Positions 8,904 to 20,003 of a DNA stretch of 64,000 nt are shown here, one piece after another. The notes under the pieces were generated by a model, which saw nothing but the letters and a program-made list of their open reading frames with translations, had not been told where the DNA came from and did no database searches. Every line of letters begins with the position of its first letter. Positions within the stretch are counted from its first letter, which is position 1. This DNA is from Citromicrobium sp. JLT1363 (GTDB lineage: Bacteria > Pseudomonadota > Alphaproteobacteria > Sphingomonadales > Sphingomonadaceae), in NCBI RefSeq assembly GCF_000186705.1, contig NZ_AEUE01000001.1:310001-374000 (forward strand), read 5' to 3'. The translations under genes and the position numbers were made by a program.

Positions 8904-10625
8904 TCAGCGCGGGCGGTGCGCGGCCAGATCCATCGTCCGGTCGAAGATCGCGGGATCGGGTGGCCGATGGGTGACGGCGATGATGGTCATCGCCCGGGTC
9001 ATGCTTTTAAGGTTGGCAAGGATGCGCGCTTCGGTGCGGTAATCGACCGCGCTGGTCGCTTCGTCGAGGATCAGCAGGCCGGGGCGGCGCAGGATCATCG
9101 CGGCAAGGAACAGCCGCTGGCGTTCACCGCCCGATAGCTGCATCCCCATCTCGCCCACGCGCGTATCCAGCCCCTGCGGGAGGCTTTCGACGAAGTCCCT
9201 CGCCGCAGTGATATCGAGCGCGTTCAGGATATCCTCGTCGCTCGCCTCGCTGCCGCTCCAGAGAAGGTTTTCGCGGATGCTGGTATCGAACAGCACCGGG
9301 TCCTGCGTGGCGTAGGAAAGCGCGGCGCGCAGGCCATCGCGGCCCAGTTCCTCCCCCCCGGCGCGCCATGCCCGCACCGTGCCGGTATCGGGCCGCACGA
9401 TCCCGGTGACCAGATCGAGCACGGTGGTCTTGCCCACGCCCGTCGGGCCGAGCAGCGCCACCATCGTGCCGGGTGCGATCTTCATGGAAAGGTCCTGGAG
9501 CACCGGGGCGCCCGACGAACGATAGGCAAACGAGACGGAGCGCAACTCCACGCCGATGCCCCCCTCCCGCGCAGAGGACCGAGTCGGTTCAGCCTGTTGG
9601 GCGGAGTGATCGCGGATCGAAGCGCTCAGCGAGGCATCGACCGCGATCACATTCTCGAACGCGGGCAGGGTGTTCGCCATGGCCTGGACGCTGCCCACAA
9701 GGGCGAAGACCGGCGGGGTGATCCGCAGGATGATGGCGAGGAAAACGATCAGGATTGCAGGGGCGGTGCCGAACACCAGCAGCCCCAGCGCCAGCAGCAC
9801 GAAGAGAAGGGCCGCCGATCCCAGCTGCAGCGCCAGCTGCACGTTCGCCTGGTTCCTGGAGAAAGCGAGCATATTGTCCGATATCGCCTCGGCGATCTGC
9901 TTCATCCGGCGCCCGAAATCCCGGTGGGGATGGATTTTCGTCGTCTTCAGTCCGGCAAGGTAATCGTTGAGATCGCTGTATTGCCGCCTCGCATTCTCCA
10001 CCTGGACTGCGCCGCGTTTTCTTGACGTGGTCAGCAGCGCTTTGCGGAGAGGCAGCAGGGCGGCGATCGCTATCGCCAGAAACACTGTCGCCAGAGCGGG
10101 AGCGATAGCGAACGCCACGCATATCTGGGCAAGGATCAGCGCCACTCCGGTCGAACTGCGGATCGTGCTTTCGGCGCCATAGGCGATGCGGCCCACATCC
10201 TCTGTGAGAACATGCTGTATCTCGTACTGCTTGTGATCGAGCGCGTTCTGCCAGTCGGCCTGGTCGAGCGCGGCGAACAGGCGAATTCGCCAGTGCCTCA
10301 CGAAGCCTTGCGATACCCGCGCAAGCTGCATCGTGCGGAACCATGCGATCGTGCTCCGTGCGAGGACGAGTACGGAGAAGAGCGCGCCCGCAAAGACAAG
10401 CAGCACGCTTTCGTCCCCGAAGCCGGAGCGGCGGAGCAGGTCCGCGACACGATCGCCCGTTCCGCTGCCCGAGATGCCGAGGAAGACCTCAAGCACCGGT
10501 ACCAGCGACAGCGCAAGCAGCCCTTCGACCAGTGCGCCCGCAAGGGTCAGCGCCGTAGCGACGAGAACGCCCTTGCGGTCGATCGCGAAGAAGGACCGCA
10601 GGTAGAGAAGGAAGGTTCCGAACAT
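8904..10625 (-). CDS. ABC exporter half-transporter (fused permease and ATPase)
   Basis: About 573 residues. An N-terminal six-helix ABC-exporter domain (roughly 15-330) is followed by a nucleotide-binding domain with Walker A GPTGVGKTT (about 392-400), signature LSGGERQR (about 495) and Walker B LLILDEATSAVD (about 515). Half-transporters of this kind act as homodimers that export lipids, peptides or drugs, or mature cytochrome bd (CydCD type). The substrate is not evident. I prefer the ATG at 10625; a GTG at 10643 is also in frame and neither has a clear ribosome site. The gene converges on the esterase gene (28 nt apart) and is divergent from the efflux operon, so it may share a control region with it. 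Confidence 0.88.
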   Translation of the reverse strand: MFGTFLLYLRSFFAIDRKGVLVATALTLAGALVEGLLALSLVPVLEVFLGISGSGTGDRVADLLRRSGFGDESVLLVFAGALFSVLVLARSTIAWFRTMQLARVSQGFVRHWRIRLFAALDQADWQNALDHKQYEIQHVLTEDVGRIAYGAESTIRSSTGVALILAQICVAFAIAPALATVFLAIAIAALLPLRKALLTTSRKRGAVQVENARRQYSDLNDYLAGLKTTKIHPHRDFGRRMKQIAEAISDNMLAFSRNQANVQLALQLGSAALLFVLLALGLLVFGTAPAILIVFLAIILRITPPVFALVGSVQAMANTLPAFENVIAVDASLSASIRDHSAQQAEPTRSSAREGGIGVELRSVSFAYRSSGAPVLQDLSMKIAPGTMVALLGPTGVGKTTVLDLVTGIVRPDTGTVRAWRAGGEELGRDGLRAALSYATQDPVLFDTSIRENLLWSGSEASDEDILNALDITAARDFVESLPQGLDTRVGEMGMQLSGGERQRLFLAAMILRRPGLLILDEATSAVDYRTEARILANLKSMTRAMTIIAVTHRPPDPAIFDRTMDLAAHRPR

Positions 10626-10882
10626 CGCCGGCACCGGTGCCACAGATCGGCAGGCAGGTGAAACGCTGCGGGCGTTTGCCCGGATGGCAATACCCGGCTT
10701 TCAAGACCTCGTGGCCCCGCAGCGGTACGCAAGGGGCCGCGAACCATGTCTTCTCGGATAAGGGGCATTCCGGGTGCGGGATTGCTCGACCAAGCAGGGC
10801 CGATTTTCGACAAACCGTAAATGCCCGGCTTGATTGCCTGCGAGAGCCTGCCATTGTCCCGATCGTCAGGGGGGCAGTGGGA

Positions 10883-12337
10883 ATGGATTACATGAACGCG
10901 ACGAGGATCGGGGGGCGCCGTGCGGCTCCGCTCGTGGCCGTGGCGATTCTCCTTGCCCTTGGCGGATGCGCCACCCTGTCCGAAGCGCCGCCCCCGCTCG
11001 AGCAAGTCCAGCCCGTTCCCGGAAGCTGGGCGATAGCCGACGCCACGGGGCCGGAGATCGAGCTGCAGGCCTACTGGCAATTGCTGGACGATCCGCTGAT
11101 CGACGACTTCGTGGCGCGTGCCCGGTCCGACAATCTGGACCTCGCGCAGGCCGTCACTCGCCTGCGTGCGGCCCGTGCCCGCCTGCGCGAATCGCGTTCG
11201 GGCCGTCTCCCCTCGGTCAGCGCCAACGCGGGCGTAGGCCGCGATGTGGGCGACCTGGCGCAGGACGATCTGCAACTGGTGCTCGGCGCCGATATTGCAT
11301 GGGAGGCGGACCTCTTCGGTCGCATTTCGAACTCGGTCGAAGCATCGCAGGCGGATCTGCGCGCCGCCGGATATTCGCTTGCCGATCTGGAGCGCGTGAT
11401 CGTGGCCTCGGTCGCGACGCAGACGATCACCGCCCGCTCGCTCGCCCGGCAGCTGGAGATTTCGCGCGACACGCTCGCCAATCAGGACGACAATCTGCAG
11501 ATCGCGCGCTGGCGCAACCAGGCGGGGCTGGTCTCCAGCCTCGACGTGGAGCAGGCACGCACGCAGCGCGCGCAGACCCTGGCGACCATCCCGCAGCTCG
11601 AAAGCAATCTGGTCGCCACCGCGAACGCGATCTCGACGCTGATCGGAGAGCCGCCGGGGGCGGTCTACGAACAGCTGATTGCCGAGCCGCGCGAGGTGCC
11701 CGTGCCCCCGCTTCAGGTCGGCCTGTCAGCGCCTGCGGACATGCTGCGCCGCCGGCCGGACGTGAGCGCGGCCGAAGCCCAGCTGGCGGGCGATCTGGCA
11801 CGCACCGGAATTGCGCGGGCGCAGCTTTACCCCGCGCTGCGCCTGACCGGATCGGTCGGCAGCACCGCGCTGGGGATCGACAATCTGCTCGATGTCATCA
11901 CCGGCAACGTGTTTGCAGGGCTCACCCAGCTGCTGTTCGACGGCGGGCGCACGCGTGCGCAGATCGCCGCGGCGGAGGCCATCGCGGACGGATCGCTCGC
12001 CGCGTGGCGGCAGAGCATCCTCGTCGCGCTGGAAGATGTCGAGACCGCAGCCGTCGACCTGGACGCCAGCGATCAGCGCGTTGCCGCCTTCGTGGAGGCG
12101 AGCGATGGCGCCCGCAACGCCGCCATCCTCGCCCGCAGCCAGTACGAGGCCGGGCTGATCGACTTTCAGCGTTTGCTCACCGTCGAGAGCTCTCTTCTTG
12201 GCGCGCGCACCGCCGAAGTTTCCGCAGAAGCATCCCGCGCGATCGCCTTCGTCAGCCTTGCGCGCGCGCTGGGCGGCGGCTGGCGCTCGCCCCAGACCAT
12301 CCAGGCGGATATCGCCACAGGACCGCAAGAGCCATGA
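10883..12337 (+). CDS. NodT-family outer-membrane efflux lipoprotein (TolC-like)
   Basis: 484 residues. The lipobox LGGC gives lipidated Cys29, and two long outer-membrane-factor repeats follow, rich in helical coiled segments (for example AQAVTRLRAARARLRES) and containing the PADMLRRRPDV motif and LLFDGGRTRAQIAAAEA block typical of this family. It forms the outer-membrane duct of a tripartite pump. The ATG at 10883 has AGGGGGG upstream. Its stop overlaps the adaptor start by 4 nt, and three more genes follow with 4, 4 and 1 nt overlaps, so adaptor, ATPase and permease are surely its partners. Confidence 0.92.
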   Translation: MDYMNATRIGGRRAAPLVAVAILLALGGCATLSEAPPPLEQVQPVPGSWAIADATGPEIELQAYWQLLDDPLIDDFVARARSDNLDLAQAVTRLRAARARLRESRSGRLPSVSANAGVGRDVGDLAQDDLQLVLGADIAWEADLFGRISNSVEASQADLRAAGYSLADLERVIVASVATQTITARSLARQLEISRDTLANQDDNLQIARWRNQAGLVSSLDVEQARTQRAQTLATIPQLESNLVATANAISTLIGEPPGAVYEQLIAEPREVPVPPLQVGLSAPADMLRRRPDVSAAEAQLAGDLARTGIARAQLYPALRLTGSVGSTALGIDNLLDVITGNVFAGLTQLLFDGGRTRAQIAAAEAIADGSLAAWRQSILVALEDVETAAVDLDASDQRVAAFVEASDGARNAAILARSQYEAGLIDFQRLLTVESSLLGARTAEVSAEASRAIAFVSLARALGGGWRSPQTIQADIATGPQEP

Positions 12338-13622
12338 CCGATCCCGACACCGCCTCGCCCGAAAAGGTCGACGAATTTCTCGGCGAAAAGCCCCGCCCGC
12401 GCTGGCGTCGGTGGATGAAATACTGGGTGCCCGCGCTGATCGTGATCGCGCTGTTGCTGTTGGTATCGACCTGTTCCGGCGGCAGCGAGGGCCCGACCTA
12501 CATCACCGAGGAAGTCGAACGGGAATCGCTGGATCTGACGGTCACGGCGACGGGCAACCTGCGGCCGACCAACCAGGTCACGGTCGGCTCTGAAGTGAAC
12601 GGCCCGGTCGAGCGCGTGCTGGTCGACGTCAACGACCGGGTCACGCGCGGGCAGGTCATCGCGGTCATCAATACCGAAATCATCGACCAGCAGATCGCGC
12701 AGTCGCGCGCCAACCTCAACGCGGCGCGCGCCAGCCTGGCGCAGGCGCGTGCCACTCTGGATGTGGACACCGCGCAGCTGCAACGTCTGGAGGAGGTCCG
12801 GCGGCTGTCGGACGGGCGCGTGCCTTCGCAGGTGGAACTGGAGCAGGCGCAGGCCGCCGTCTCGCGCGACCGGGCGGCGGTCGCCTCCGCGCGGGCCAAT
12901 ATCGAGGCCGCGCAGGCCAGCCTGCAGGCCAACCTCACCACCCGTAGCCGCGCGGTGATCCGCGCGCCCGTGACCGGCGTGGTTCTCGCCCGCCAGATCG
13001 AGCCGGGGCAGACCGTGGTCGCCAGCTTCAACACGGTGACGCTGTTCGTCATCGCCGAGGATCTTTCCGCGATGCAGCTGCGCGTGGGTATCGACGAGGC
13101 GGATGTCGGCCAGGTCGAGGCCGGGCAGCGCGCAAGCTTCACCGTCGATGCCTATCCGGGGCGCCGCTTCCCGGCGCGGGTGGAGCGCGTCGATCTTGCG
13201 TCGGGCAACACCGTGGAAGGCGCGGCCGCAGGCGGCAATTCGGTCGTCAGTTACGAGGCGCGGCTGGCGGTGGACAATCCTGAAGGCCTGCTGCGGCCCG
13301 GGATGACCGCCACGGCCACCATCGCCACCCAGTCCACCGGCCAGGCGCTACTGGTGCCCAACGCCGCGCTGCGCTTCCGGCCGGACGAGCAGCAGGCGAG
13401 CGGTGGCGGCGTCTTCAATCCGCAGATCGGGCTGGAAGAGCAGGAACAGCAGTCCGGCATCGGTGCGGGCAGTCGCCAGCAGGTGCATGTGATCGAGGAA
13501 GACGGCACGCTGCGGGCGATCGAGGTCGTTACCGGGCAGAGCGACGGCCGCCGCACGGTGGTGCGCTCCGCCGATCTCAAGCCGGGCATGGAAGTCGTCA
13601 CCGGGGTGCGGGCCCAGGGCGA

Positions 13623-13626
<4 letters not shown>
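12334..13626 (+). CDS. MacA-type periplasmic adaptor (membrane fusion protein)
   Basis: 430 residues. A cytoplasmic tail is followed by one membrane helix at about 28-46, then a split biotinyl-lipoyl half-motif (VGSEVNGPVERVLVDVNDRV), a long alpha-helical hairpin rich in Ala, Gln and Arg (about 115-205), the second lipoyl half (RAVIRAPVTGVVLARQIEPG) and beta-barrel and membrane-proximal domains. MacA-type adaptors couple a MacB-type ABC pump to an outer-membrane duct. An insertion near residues 350-385 (around GGGVFNPQIGLEEQEQQ) lies in the C-terminal domain. Start and stop both overlap the neighbouring genes by 4 nt, which suggests translational coupling. Confidence 0.92.
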
Positions 13627-14347
<721 letters not shown>

Positions 14348-14348
<1 letters not shown>

Positions 14349-15544
14349 TGCTGGGCGCAACCTTCCTGCTCGCCCTGCGTGAGATACGGCGCCACATCCT
14401 GCGCTCTATCCTGACGACGCTGGGCATCATTATCGGCGTCGCCGCCGTGGTGACCATGGTGACGCTGGGCAATGGCGTGACCGCGAGCGTGCAGGACGAG
14501 ATTTCTTCGCTGGGGGCGAGCAACTTCATCGTCTTCCCCGTGCGGACCGATCGCGGCACGCTGCGCCCGTTCGATCAGGACGATGTCGACGCGGTGCAGC
14601 GCCAGATCGCCGGGGTGACGGTGGCGGCGGGCAACGTGACCGCCAATGTCACCGCCTTTCACAACGGGCAGGACTGGGACACGAGCGTAACCGGCGCGAA
14701 CAGGGCTTTTCTGGAGGCGCAGACGGTTGAGGTGACGGAGGGCCGGGCCTTCACGCGCGACGAGGAGACTGCGGGCAAGAACGTGTGCCTGCTGGGTGTG
14801 AAGGTGCGCGAGGAAATCTTCCTGCCCGATGTCTCTCCACTGGGCGAACAGATGCGACTGAACGATGTCTCCTGCACCGTGGTCGGCGTGCTGGAAGAGC
14901 GCGGGCAGGGTGCCAGTGGCGCGGACGACAACGACACGGTGTTCATGCCGCTCAAGACGGTTCAGCGGCGGTTTCGGGGCAATGACGATCTCGATTTCTT
15001 CGTCCTCAAGTACGACGCGGCCTATGCCTCTTCCGCGATCCAGGATTCGCTGGTCGACCTGCTGCGCGAACGGCGCCTGCTGCGCGATGCGGAAGCCAAC
15101 GACTTCAACGTCATCGACACCGCTCAGGTGAACGATGCGCTCGGCTCCGTTACCGGGGCCCTCACCGCGATGGTGGCGGTGATCGCCTCGATCAGCCTGC
15201 TGGTGGGCGGGATCGGGATCATGAACATCATGCTCGTTTCCGTGACCGAGCGGACCCGGGAAATCGGCATTCGGCTGGCGATCGGAGCGCTGGCGCGCGA
15301 GGTGCGGCTGCAATTCCTCACCGAGGCCGTGGTGCTGTGCGCGCTGGGCGGGCTGGTCGGCCTGCTCCTCGCCTTTCTTGCCTCGATCTCGCTCGCCTCG
15401 GCAATCGAGGTGCCCTTCGTCTTCGATCCGACGATCAATATCCTCGCGCTCGCCTTCTGCGCCTTCATGGGGATCGTCTTCGGCTATTACCCGGCGCGCC
15501 GCGCCTCCCAGCTGGACCCGATCGAGGCGCTGAGACACGAGTGA
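14348..15544 (+). CDS. MacB-type ABC transporter permease
   Basis: 398 residues with the MacB-type layout: one N-terminal membrane helix (about 20-42, [20 protein letters not shown]), a periplasmic MacB_PCD-type domain of some 220 residues, and three C-terminal helices holding the family's [13 protein letters not shown] and [17 protein letters not shown] stretches. It couples ATP hydrolysis in the cytoplasm to conformational pumping in the periplasm. It is the last gene of the four-gene efflux operon and is followed by a convergent lipoprotein gene 85 nt away. No terminator hairpin with a T run is visible in that gap. Confidence 0.92.
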
Positions 15545-15629
15545 TGGGCCGCCGCCGGTGCGATGTCGCAGCGGCAAAGAGCGTGATTGTCGACGATTCT
15601 GATCAGCTTGTCGCCCAGAGCTCGGGCGC

Positions 15630-16052
15630 CTAGCGCGGCGTATCTTCGGCGAATTCGGGGCCGGGGCGCAACTTCCTCTCCCGAGCCAGGCGTACCATGT
15701 TGCGATAGGCGTCCCGCAGGCGTTCGTGGGATCGGACCAGCGCCTCTTCCCGCGCAGCCAGCGCGTCGAGATCGGCACCGGGTTCGCGCAGATCGCTCCG
15801 GTAGCGGTGCAGCGCCGCGATGTGCCGGTTGAAGGCGCTGTCGGGCTCCAGCTGCGGGAGCGGCCGACTGAATTGGGCGCTCATCTCTTCGAATGACGCC
15901 ATCCACTCTTCGCTTTCCGCGATCATATCGGTGCCCTGCTCCATCAGCGATTGCCGTTCCTGCTGCGTAGCATGCGTAGCCGAAGCGCAACCCGGCAGCG
16001 CGAAGGCGGGCACGCTTGCGGCAAGGGCGAAAAGGAAGAATGGTTTCATCAT
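15630..16052 (-). CDS. Small hypothetical lipoprotein
   Basis: 140 residues. The N-terminus is a lipoprotein signal with Cys22 in a LPGC context, which is close to but not the ideal lipobox. The rest is hydrophilic and helical, rich in Glu, Arg and Ala, with a probable coiled coil around [30 protein letters not shown] split over residues 85-115. I do not recognise a family. It starts at 16052 (or the adjacent ATG at 16049), about 55 nt below the autotransporter terminator, so it is probably transcribed on its own. It converges on the efflux operon. Confidence 0.7.
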   Translation of the reverse strand: MMKPFFLFALAASVPAFALPGCASATHATQQERQSLMEQGTDMIAESEEWMASFEEMSAQFSRPLPQLEPDSAFNRHIAALHRYRSDLREPGADLDALAAREEALVRSHERLRDAYRNMVRLARERKLRPGPEFAEDTPR

Positions 16053-16106
16053 CGGGCACCCGTGTTGTGCTGCAAGGATAACATGAGCAGGCTCCGATCC
16101 GGAGAC

Positions 16107-16141
16107 AAAAAAAGGGCGGCCTTCCCGAAGGAGGGCCGCCC
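16107..16141 (-). terminator. Rho-independent terminator of the autotransporter gene
   Basis: Read on the minus strand, a GGGCGGCC/GGCCGCCC stem (arms 16114-16121 and 16134-16141) is followed by seven T residues (A run at 16107-16113 on the plus strand). It lies 22 nt past the stop codon of the autotransporter gene and is the clearest intrinsic terminator in the window. Confidence 0.9.
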
Positions 16142-16163
16142 CGTTTGTTTCCGGCCGGTCCGC

Positions 16164-19100
16164 TTAGAAGCGGAACGTCGCGGTCGCCTGGTAGCTCTGG
16201 TACGAGACGTCTTCACGCTCCAGCGTGGTCTCTGCCGATACCGACAGGCCGATATTGCCGGCCTGGTATCCGATACCGCCGCTCAGTTCGACCCAGTCGT
16301 TGTCCGTACCCGGCAGGGCGAAGCCCGCCGCCGGGGCCAGGCCGCCGACGAAGTTCACGCCGACCAGAGCGGGCCGATCCTCGAACTCGTGCACGTATTC
16401 GGCATTCAGGAAGGGACGGAACGCCGCCTTGCCGACCAGGTTGAGCCCGGCCCGCGCCTGGATGCTGTCATAGGTGCCCAGGTCGTAGGTCAGGGCAGGG
16501 CCACCGCCCGTTTCTGCGACGTTGGAGAAGTCGATCACGGCAGCCCGGCCGGCCACCCGCGGGGTGAGATCGAACGAGCCGAGATCGATCACCTTGCCCA
16601 GCCCGATTTCGGACGAGAAGGTGAAGGCCGTTTCCTCGCCCTCGATCGCGAAGGAGCTGGTGCCGAAGGAGACATTGCGCAGCGTGCTCATGTCGTAGGC
16701 ACCGGCGCTGACCTGGGCGTCCAGCCGCAGGCCGGAGAAGTCCTTCACGCCGTACAGCGTGCCCTGATACAGCTGGCCTTCGGCCGAACGGTTGGCGCCA
16801 AGATTGTCGCTGTCCAGATCGGTGTAGGTGAAGGCGAAGCCGAGCGCACCGGTATCGAAGACCTTTTCCAGACCGCCACTGATGAAGAAGCCGTCGAACT
16901 TGTCTTCGAAATTGCCGGAGGCGGGCAGGCCCGTGCTTTCCCCGTCGATATAGCCGCCTGCGATGAAGCCGGACAGCGTATCGGGCAGCGCGCCTTCGCG
17001 TACGTAGTCCGTACCGTCGGCACCCATCGCCGCCTGTGCGGCAACGCCCGAGCTCGCCATTGCGAGGCTGGCAACGCCGGTCGGCTGGCCCATCACGGCA
17101 AGCGAGCCGCCCTCATTCCGGTCCCGGCCGAGCCGCGCCAGGCGGTTGCTCACCAGGCGGCTGTTGTTGTTGAGCGCTGCAATACCGAGCGATCCGCCGG
17201 CCACAACGTCGCTGGGTGCGAAGCTTTCCAGCGCGCTGCGGATCGACGCCGCATCGAGCCGGTCCAGCGGGCCGTAAAGATCGGCCAGGTTGTCGTAGAA
17301 CGCGCGGTTCCGGTCGAGCAGACCCGCGAATGCCACCTGCGTGGTCGAAGCCGGATCGATCACGTCGAGGTAGGAACCGGCCTCGACCGTCAGCTGGACC
17401 GACTGGGGACCATAGGTGAATTCCGAGGTCAGAATGGCGCTGAGGTCCGGCGATTCGAACGTGCCTTCCACACCGCCTTCGGCCGTGAGGATGGTGAAGG
17501 TGTCGCCGTCGCGCACGGCGTAACCATCGACCGCGTTGAGGATCACGGTGCCGCCGATGCTGGCGATGCCGTCGAGCGGAACTTCTTCCTCGAAGCCTTC
17601 CGGCGTCACCTGCGTTTCGAACTCCGTCGCGTTGACGCGGATCAGGTCGGATGCACCGTTCGGCCCGAGGTCGATGCCGTAGACACTGCCCGAGGTGAGG
17701 ATGATGTTCCCGTTGAAATCGAGCGTTCCGACCGACCCCATCGTACCCGGCGCGACAATGCCCATCATGTTGGTGAAGTAAGGCGTCACGATGGTACCGG
17801 AGCCGCTAAGCGCACCGGTGAACAGCAGGTAGTCGCCCGGCGTGGTCAGGGTGCCGTCGACATTCATCGTACCGGCCATCTGCGTGATGTCGATCAGGCT
17901 GGTGAGCGATCCGGAGCTCTGGATGTCGAGAGCGGAATCGGCACCGGCGATGGTCAGCTTGTCGATTTCCACGGTGCTGCCGAGCGTGGTGGTGCCCGCA
18001 GCCGCGAGCGTCACGTCGTAGTAGCGCGCATCGACGCGCGGCAGGCCGTTGAAGCCGTTGTTGAAGTCCTGGTTGTTCGGCACGAAGCCGGTGGCGCCAG
18101 GCAAGCCGTTCTCGACGGTCGGCGCGATCGCCATCGCTTCGTCCAGCTCGCTCGGGTCGATGCCCTGGGCGGCCGTATAGTCGGCGAGCAGCTTGAGCGC
18201 CTCGACCGTGCCCAGATTGTTCTGGTCGGTGGCACCTTCCTCTTCGGTGATCGGCGTGCCGGGCTCGAGGATGTTGCCGTCATAGTCGACGATGTCGCGC
18301 GTGGCGAGGTCGAGACAGAAGGCGCCGTTGCAGACCTGGCCGAACTTGCCGCTGGTCGCCCCGCGGCCCTCACCGGCGGTTTCGGGCACGCCGTTCACGG
18401 CGTTTCCGTTCTCGTCGATGATGTAGAAGTTGGGATCGAGCGCGGTCTGCCAGTGCGTCGGGTCCATCCAGTCGCCGTCGCCGGCCACCGTCTGGGTGTA
18501 GCGATAGGGGCTGTTCTCGGCGATCCAGTCCCAGAAGGCGTAGAGCGGCTGATAGAGGCTCGACGTGCCGTAGGACGAGCTGGGCTGCGCCTGGAAGAAG
18601 CGCGAACCGCCGGACAGGACGCCGATGATCAGCTCACGCGCGAACGTGTCGGTCAGGATCAGCGGGCCACCGGAGTCGCCGCCCGCGGTGCTGCCTTCGG
18701 GATCGCGCGCGTCGTCACGGAAAAGGTTGAAGTCGAACGGATTCTCGCGGCTCGGATCGTCGAAATCGGTCTGGTAGAGGTTCTGCGGCAGGCCATAATC
18801 GCCCGGGCCGAACAGGAACTCGTTGCGATCGTTCAGCGAACCGAGGATGCCGACGACGTTTTCCGCCGCACGGCGCCGGAAATCGATGCCGTTGGTATCG
18901 CCGGTGTCGCCCACGCCGGAGCGGCCGTAGCCGGTCACGCGGACATTGTAGCCCGTGCCACCTTCGGTCGTGATGCTGTCGGGCACCGGAAGCGGCGAGA
19001 ACAGCATCGCCCAGGTCGGTACGTTGACTGCCGGAGTATCGAGCGCGGCCAGCGCGATGTCGGCTTCGAGGAAGCCCTGGGCCTGCGGATTTGCGAGAGA

Positions 19101-19706
19101 CTCTTCATTGTAGAGAATCTGCGCGATGTTGTAGACGAACAGGTCTTCGTTGGTCTGGTAGTCGTTGAGGACCCAGCTCAGGAGCCCCGGGAAGGCGTCC
19201 GCCTCGAACGCGAAAGCCGCGGGAATGGCGCCACCTTCCGCGCCGTAGCTGTCGGGCGTGTAGTCGTTCACGCAGTGCGCCGCGAACAGAACGGTGCGCG
19301 GGTTGATGAGCGTGCCGGTGCAAACGCCGCCGGTGAAGTCGTTGTAGAACTGGCCCACGCCGGTCACGTTCACGGCATCGTCGTACAGCGAACCTTCGTC
19401 GCCCGGGTTCGGCGAATAGCCTTCGCCCGGACCGGGCACCACGATCCGCGGGTCGTCGATCGCGGTTTCGGGTGCCGCGCCGGTTGCGGTGACGTAGTTC
19501 ACCCGCATGTCCTGTGCGGTATCTTCTGCGATTTCGGGTGCGCCGAAAGCGACCCCGCTCGCCTGCTGGCCATGGGCCGAGTCGATTGCGAACTCGGGCC
19601 CGACCGGATCGGCCACCTGGGCATGTGCCACGCCGCTGCCTGCCACACAGGCAATGGCCGTCGTTACGAGCAGGCCTGCCCGACGCTGAGTATTGAAGCC
19701 ACGCAT
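16164..19706 (-). CDS. Trypsin-like (S1) serine-protease autotransporter
   Basis: 1180 residues. The signal peptide is about 1-29 with an AHA/Q site. An S1-like protease domain follows with a visible catalytic triad: His144 in LFAAHC, Asp216 in EADIAL and Ser345 in GDSGGP. A region of repetitive beta-rich sequence (about 560-880, with stretches such as TAGTMNVDGTL-like repeats) looks like a passenger beta-helix with an autotransporter-associated domain. The last 280 residues form a type V beta-barrel ending in ATFRF. The protein should secrete a protease to the cell surface or medium. The ATG at 19706 has GGGGAGA upstream. The gene is monocistronic with its own terminator. Substrate unknown. 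Confidence 0.9.
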   Translation of the reverse strand: MRGFNTQRRAGLLVTTAIACVAGSGVAHAQVADPVGPEFAIDSAHGQQASGVAFGAPEIAEDTAQDMRVNYVTATGAAPETAIDDPRIVVPGPGEGYSPNPGDEGSLYDDAVNVTGVGQFYNDFTGGVCTGTLINPRTVLFAAHCVNDYTPDSYGAEGGAIPAAFAFEADAFPGLLSWVLNDYQTNEDLFVYNIAQILYNEESLANPQAQGFLEADIALAALDTPAVNVPTWAMLFSPLPVPDSITTEGGTGYNVRVTGYGRSGVGDTGDTNGIDFRRRAAENVVGILGSLNDRNEFLFGPGDYGLPQNLYQTDFDDPSRENPFDFNLFRDDARDPEGSTAGGDSGGPLILTDTFARELIIGVLSGGSRFFQAQPSSSYGTSSLYQPLYAFWDWIAENSPYRYTQTVAGDGDWMDPTHWQTALDPNFYIIDENGNAVNGVPETAGEGRGATSGKFGQVCNGAFCLDLATRDIVDYDGNILEPGTPITEEEGATDQNNLGTVEALKLLADYTAAQGIDPSELDEAMAIAPTVENGLPGATGFVPNNQDFNNGFNGLPRVDARYYDVTLAAAGTTTLGSTVEIDKLTIAGADSALDIQSSGSLTSLIDITQMAGTMNVDGTLTTPGDYLLFTGALSGSGTIVTPYFTNMMGIVAPGTMGSVGTLDFNGNIILTSGSVYGIDLGPNGASDLIRVNATEFETQVTPEGFEEEVPLDGIASIGGTVILNAVDGYAVRDGDTFTILTAEGGVEGTFESPDLSAILTSEFTYGPQSVQLTVEAGSYLDVIDPASTTQVAFAGLLDRNRAFYDNLADLYGPLDRLDAASIRSALESFAPSDVVAGGSLGIAALNNNSRLVSNRLARLGRDRNEGGSLAVMGQPTGVASLAMASSGVAAQAAMGADGTDYVREGALPDTLSGFIAGGYIDGESTGLPASGNFEDKFDGFFISGGLEKVFDTGALGFAFTYTDLDSDNLGANRSAEGQLYQGTLYGVKDFSGLRLDAQVSAGAYDMSTLRNVSFGTSSFAIEGEETAFTFSSEIGLGKVIDLGSFDLTPRVAGRAAVIDFSNVAETGGGPALTYDLGTYDSIQARAGLNLVGKAAFRPFLNAEYVHEFEDRPALVGVNFVGGLAPAAGFALPGTDNDWVELSGGIGYQAGNIGLSVSAETTLEREDVSYQSYQATATFRF

Positions 19707-20003
19707 ATTCAAAATCTCCCCACGGAATAATTCACCTCGTTTTCCTGCGGCAGAAGGGGGGAAATGAGAAGGGCTGGCGCGCCGATTTTTCAAGCTGCCC
19801 GCAGACTGTAGCACTTTGGCAACATTCGCAGAATTGCACAGGGGGGCGTCTCGCGCAGCCCGATCGAGTGCAGCCGATCGGTGCCCGGCAGGCCGGTCCC
19901 TGTCGTCTGCGGCGGCCACGGATTGCCCAGCATCAAATCGCGCCCCTCACGCCCTCACCGGGCGCTGACCGTCCAGTCCGGACAGGCGCGCTGTCTGCCG
20001 CAA

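Noticed and set aside
15951-19730. A 1259-codon open frame on the plus strand opposite the autotransporter gene
   Set aside because: The opposite strand has a signal peptide, catalytic triad and barrel; this one has no domain and an Arg/Gly/Asp-rich composition. It is an antisense artefact of high G+C.
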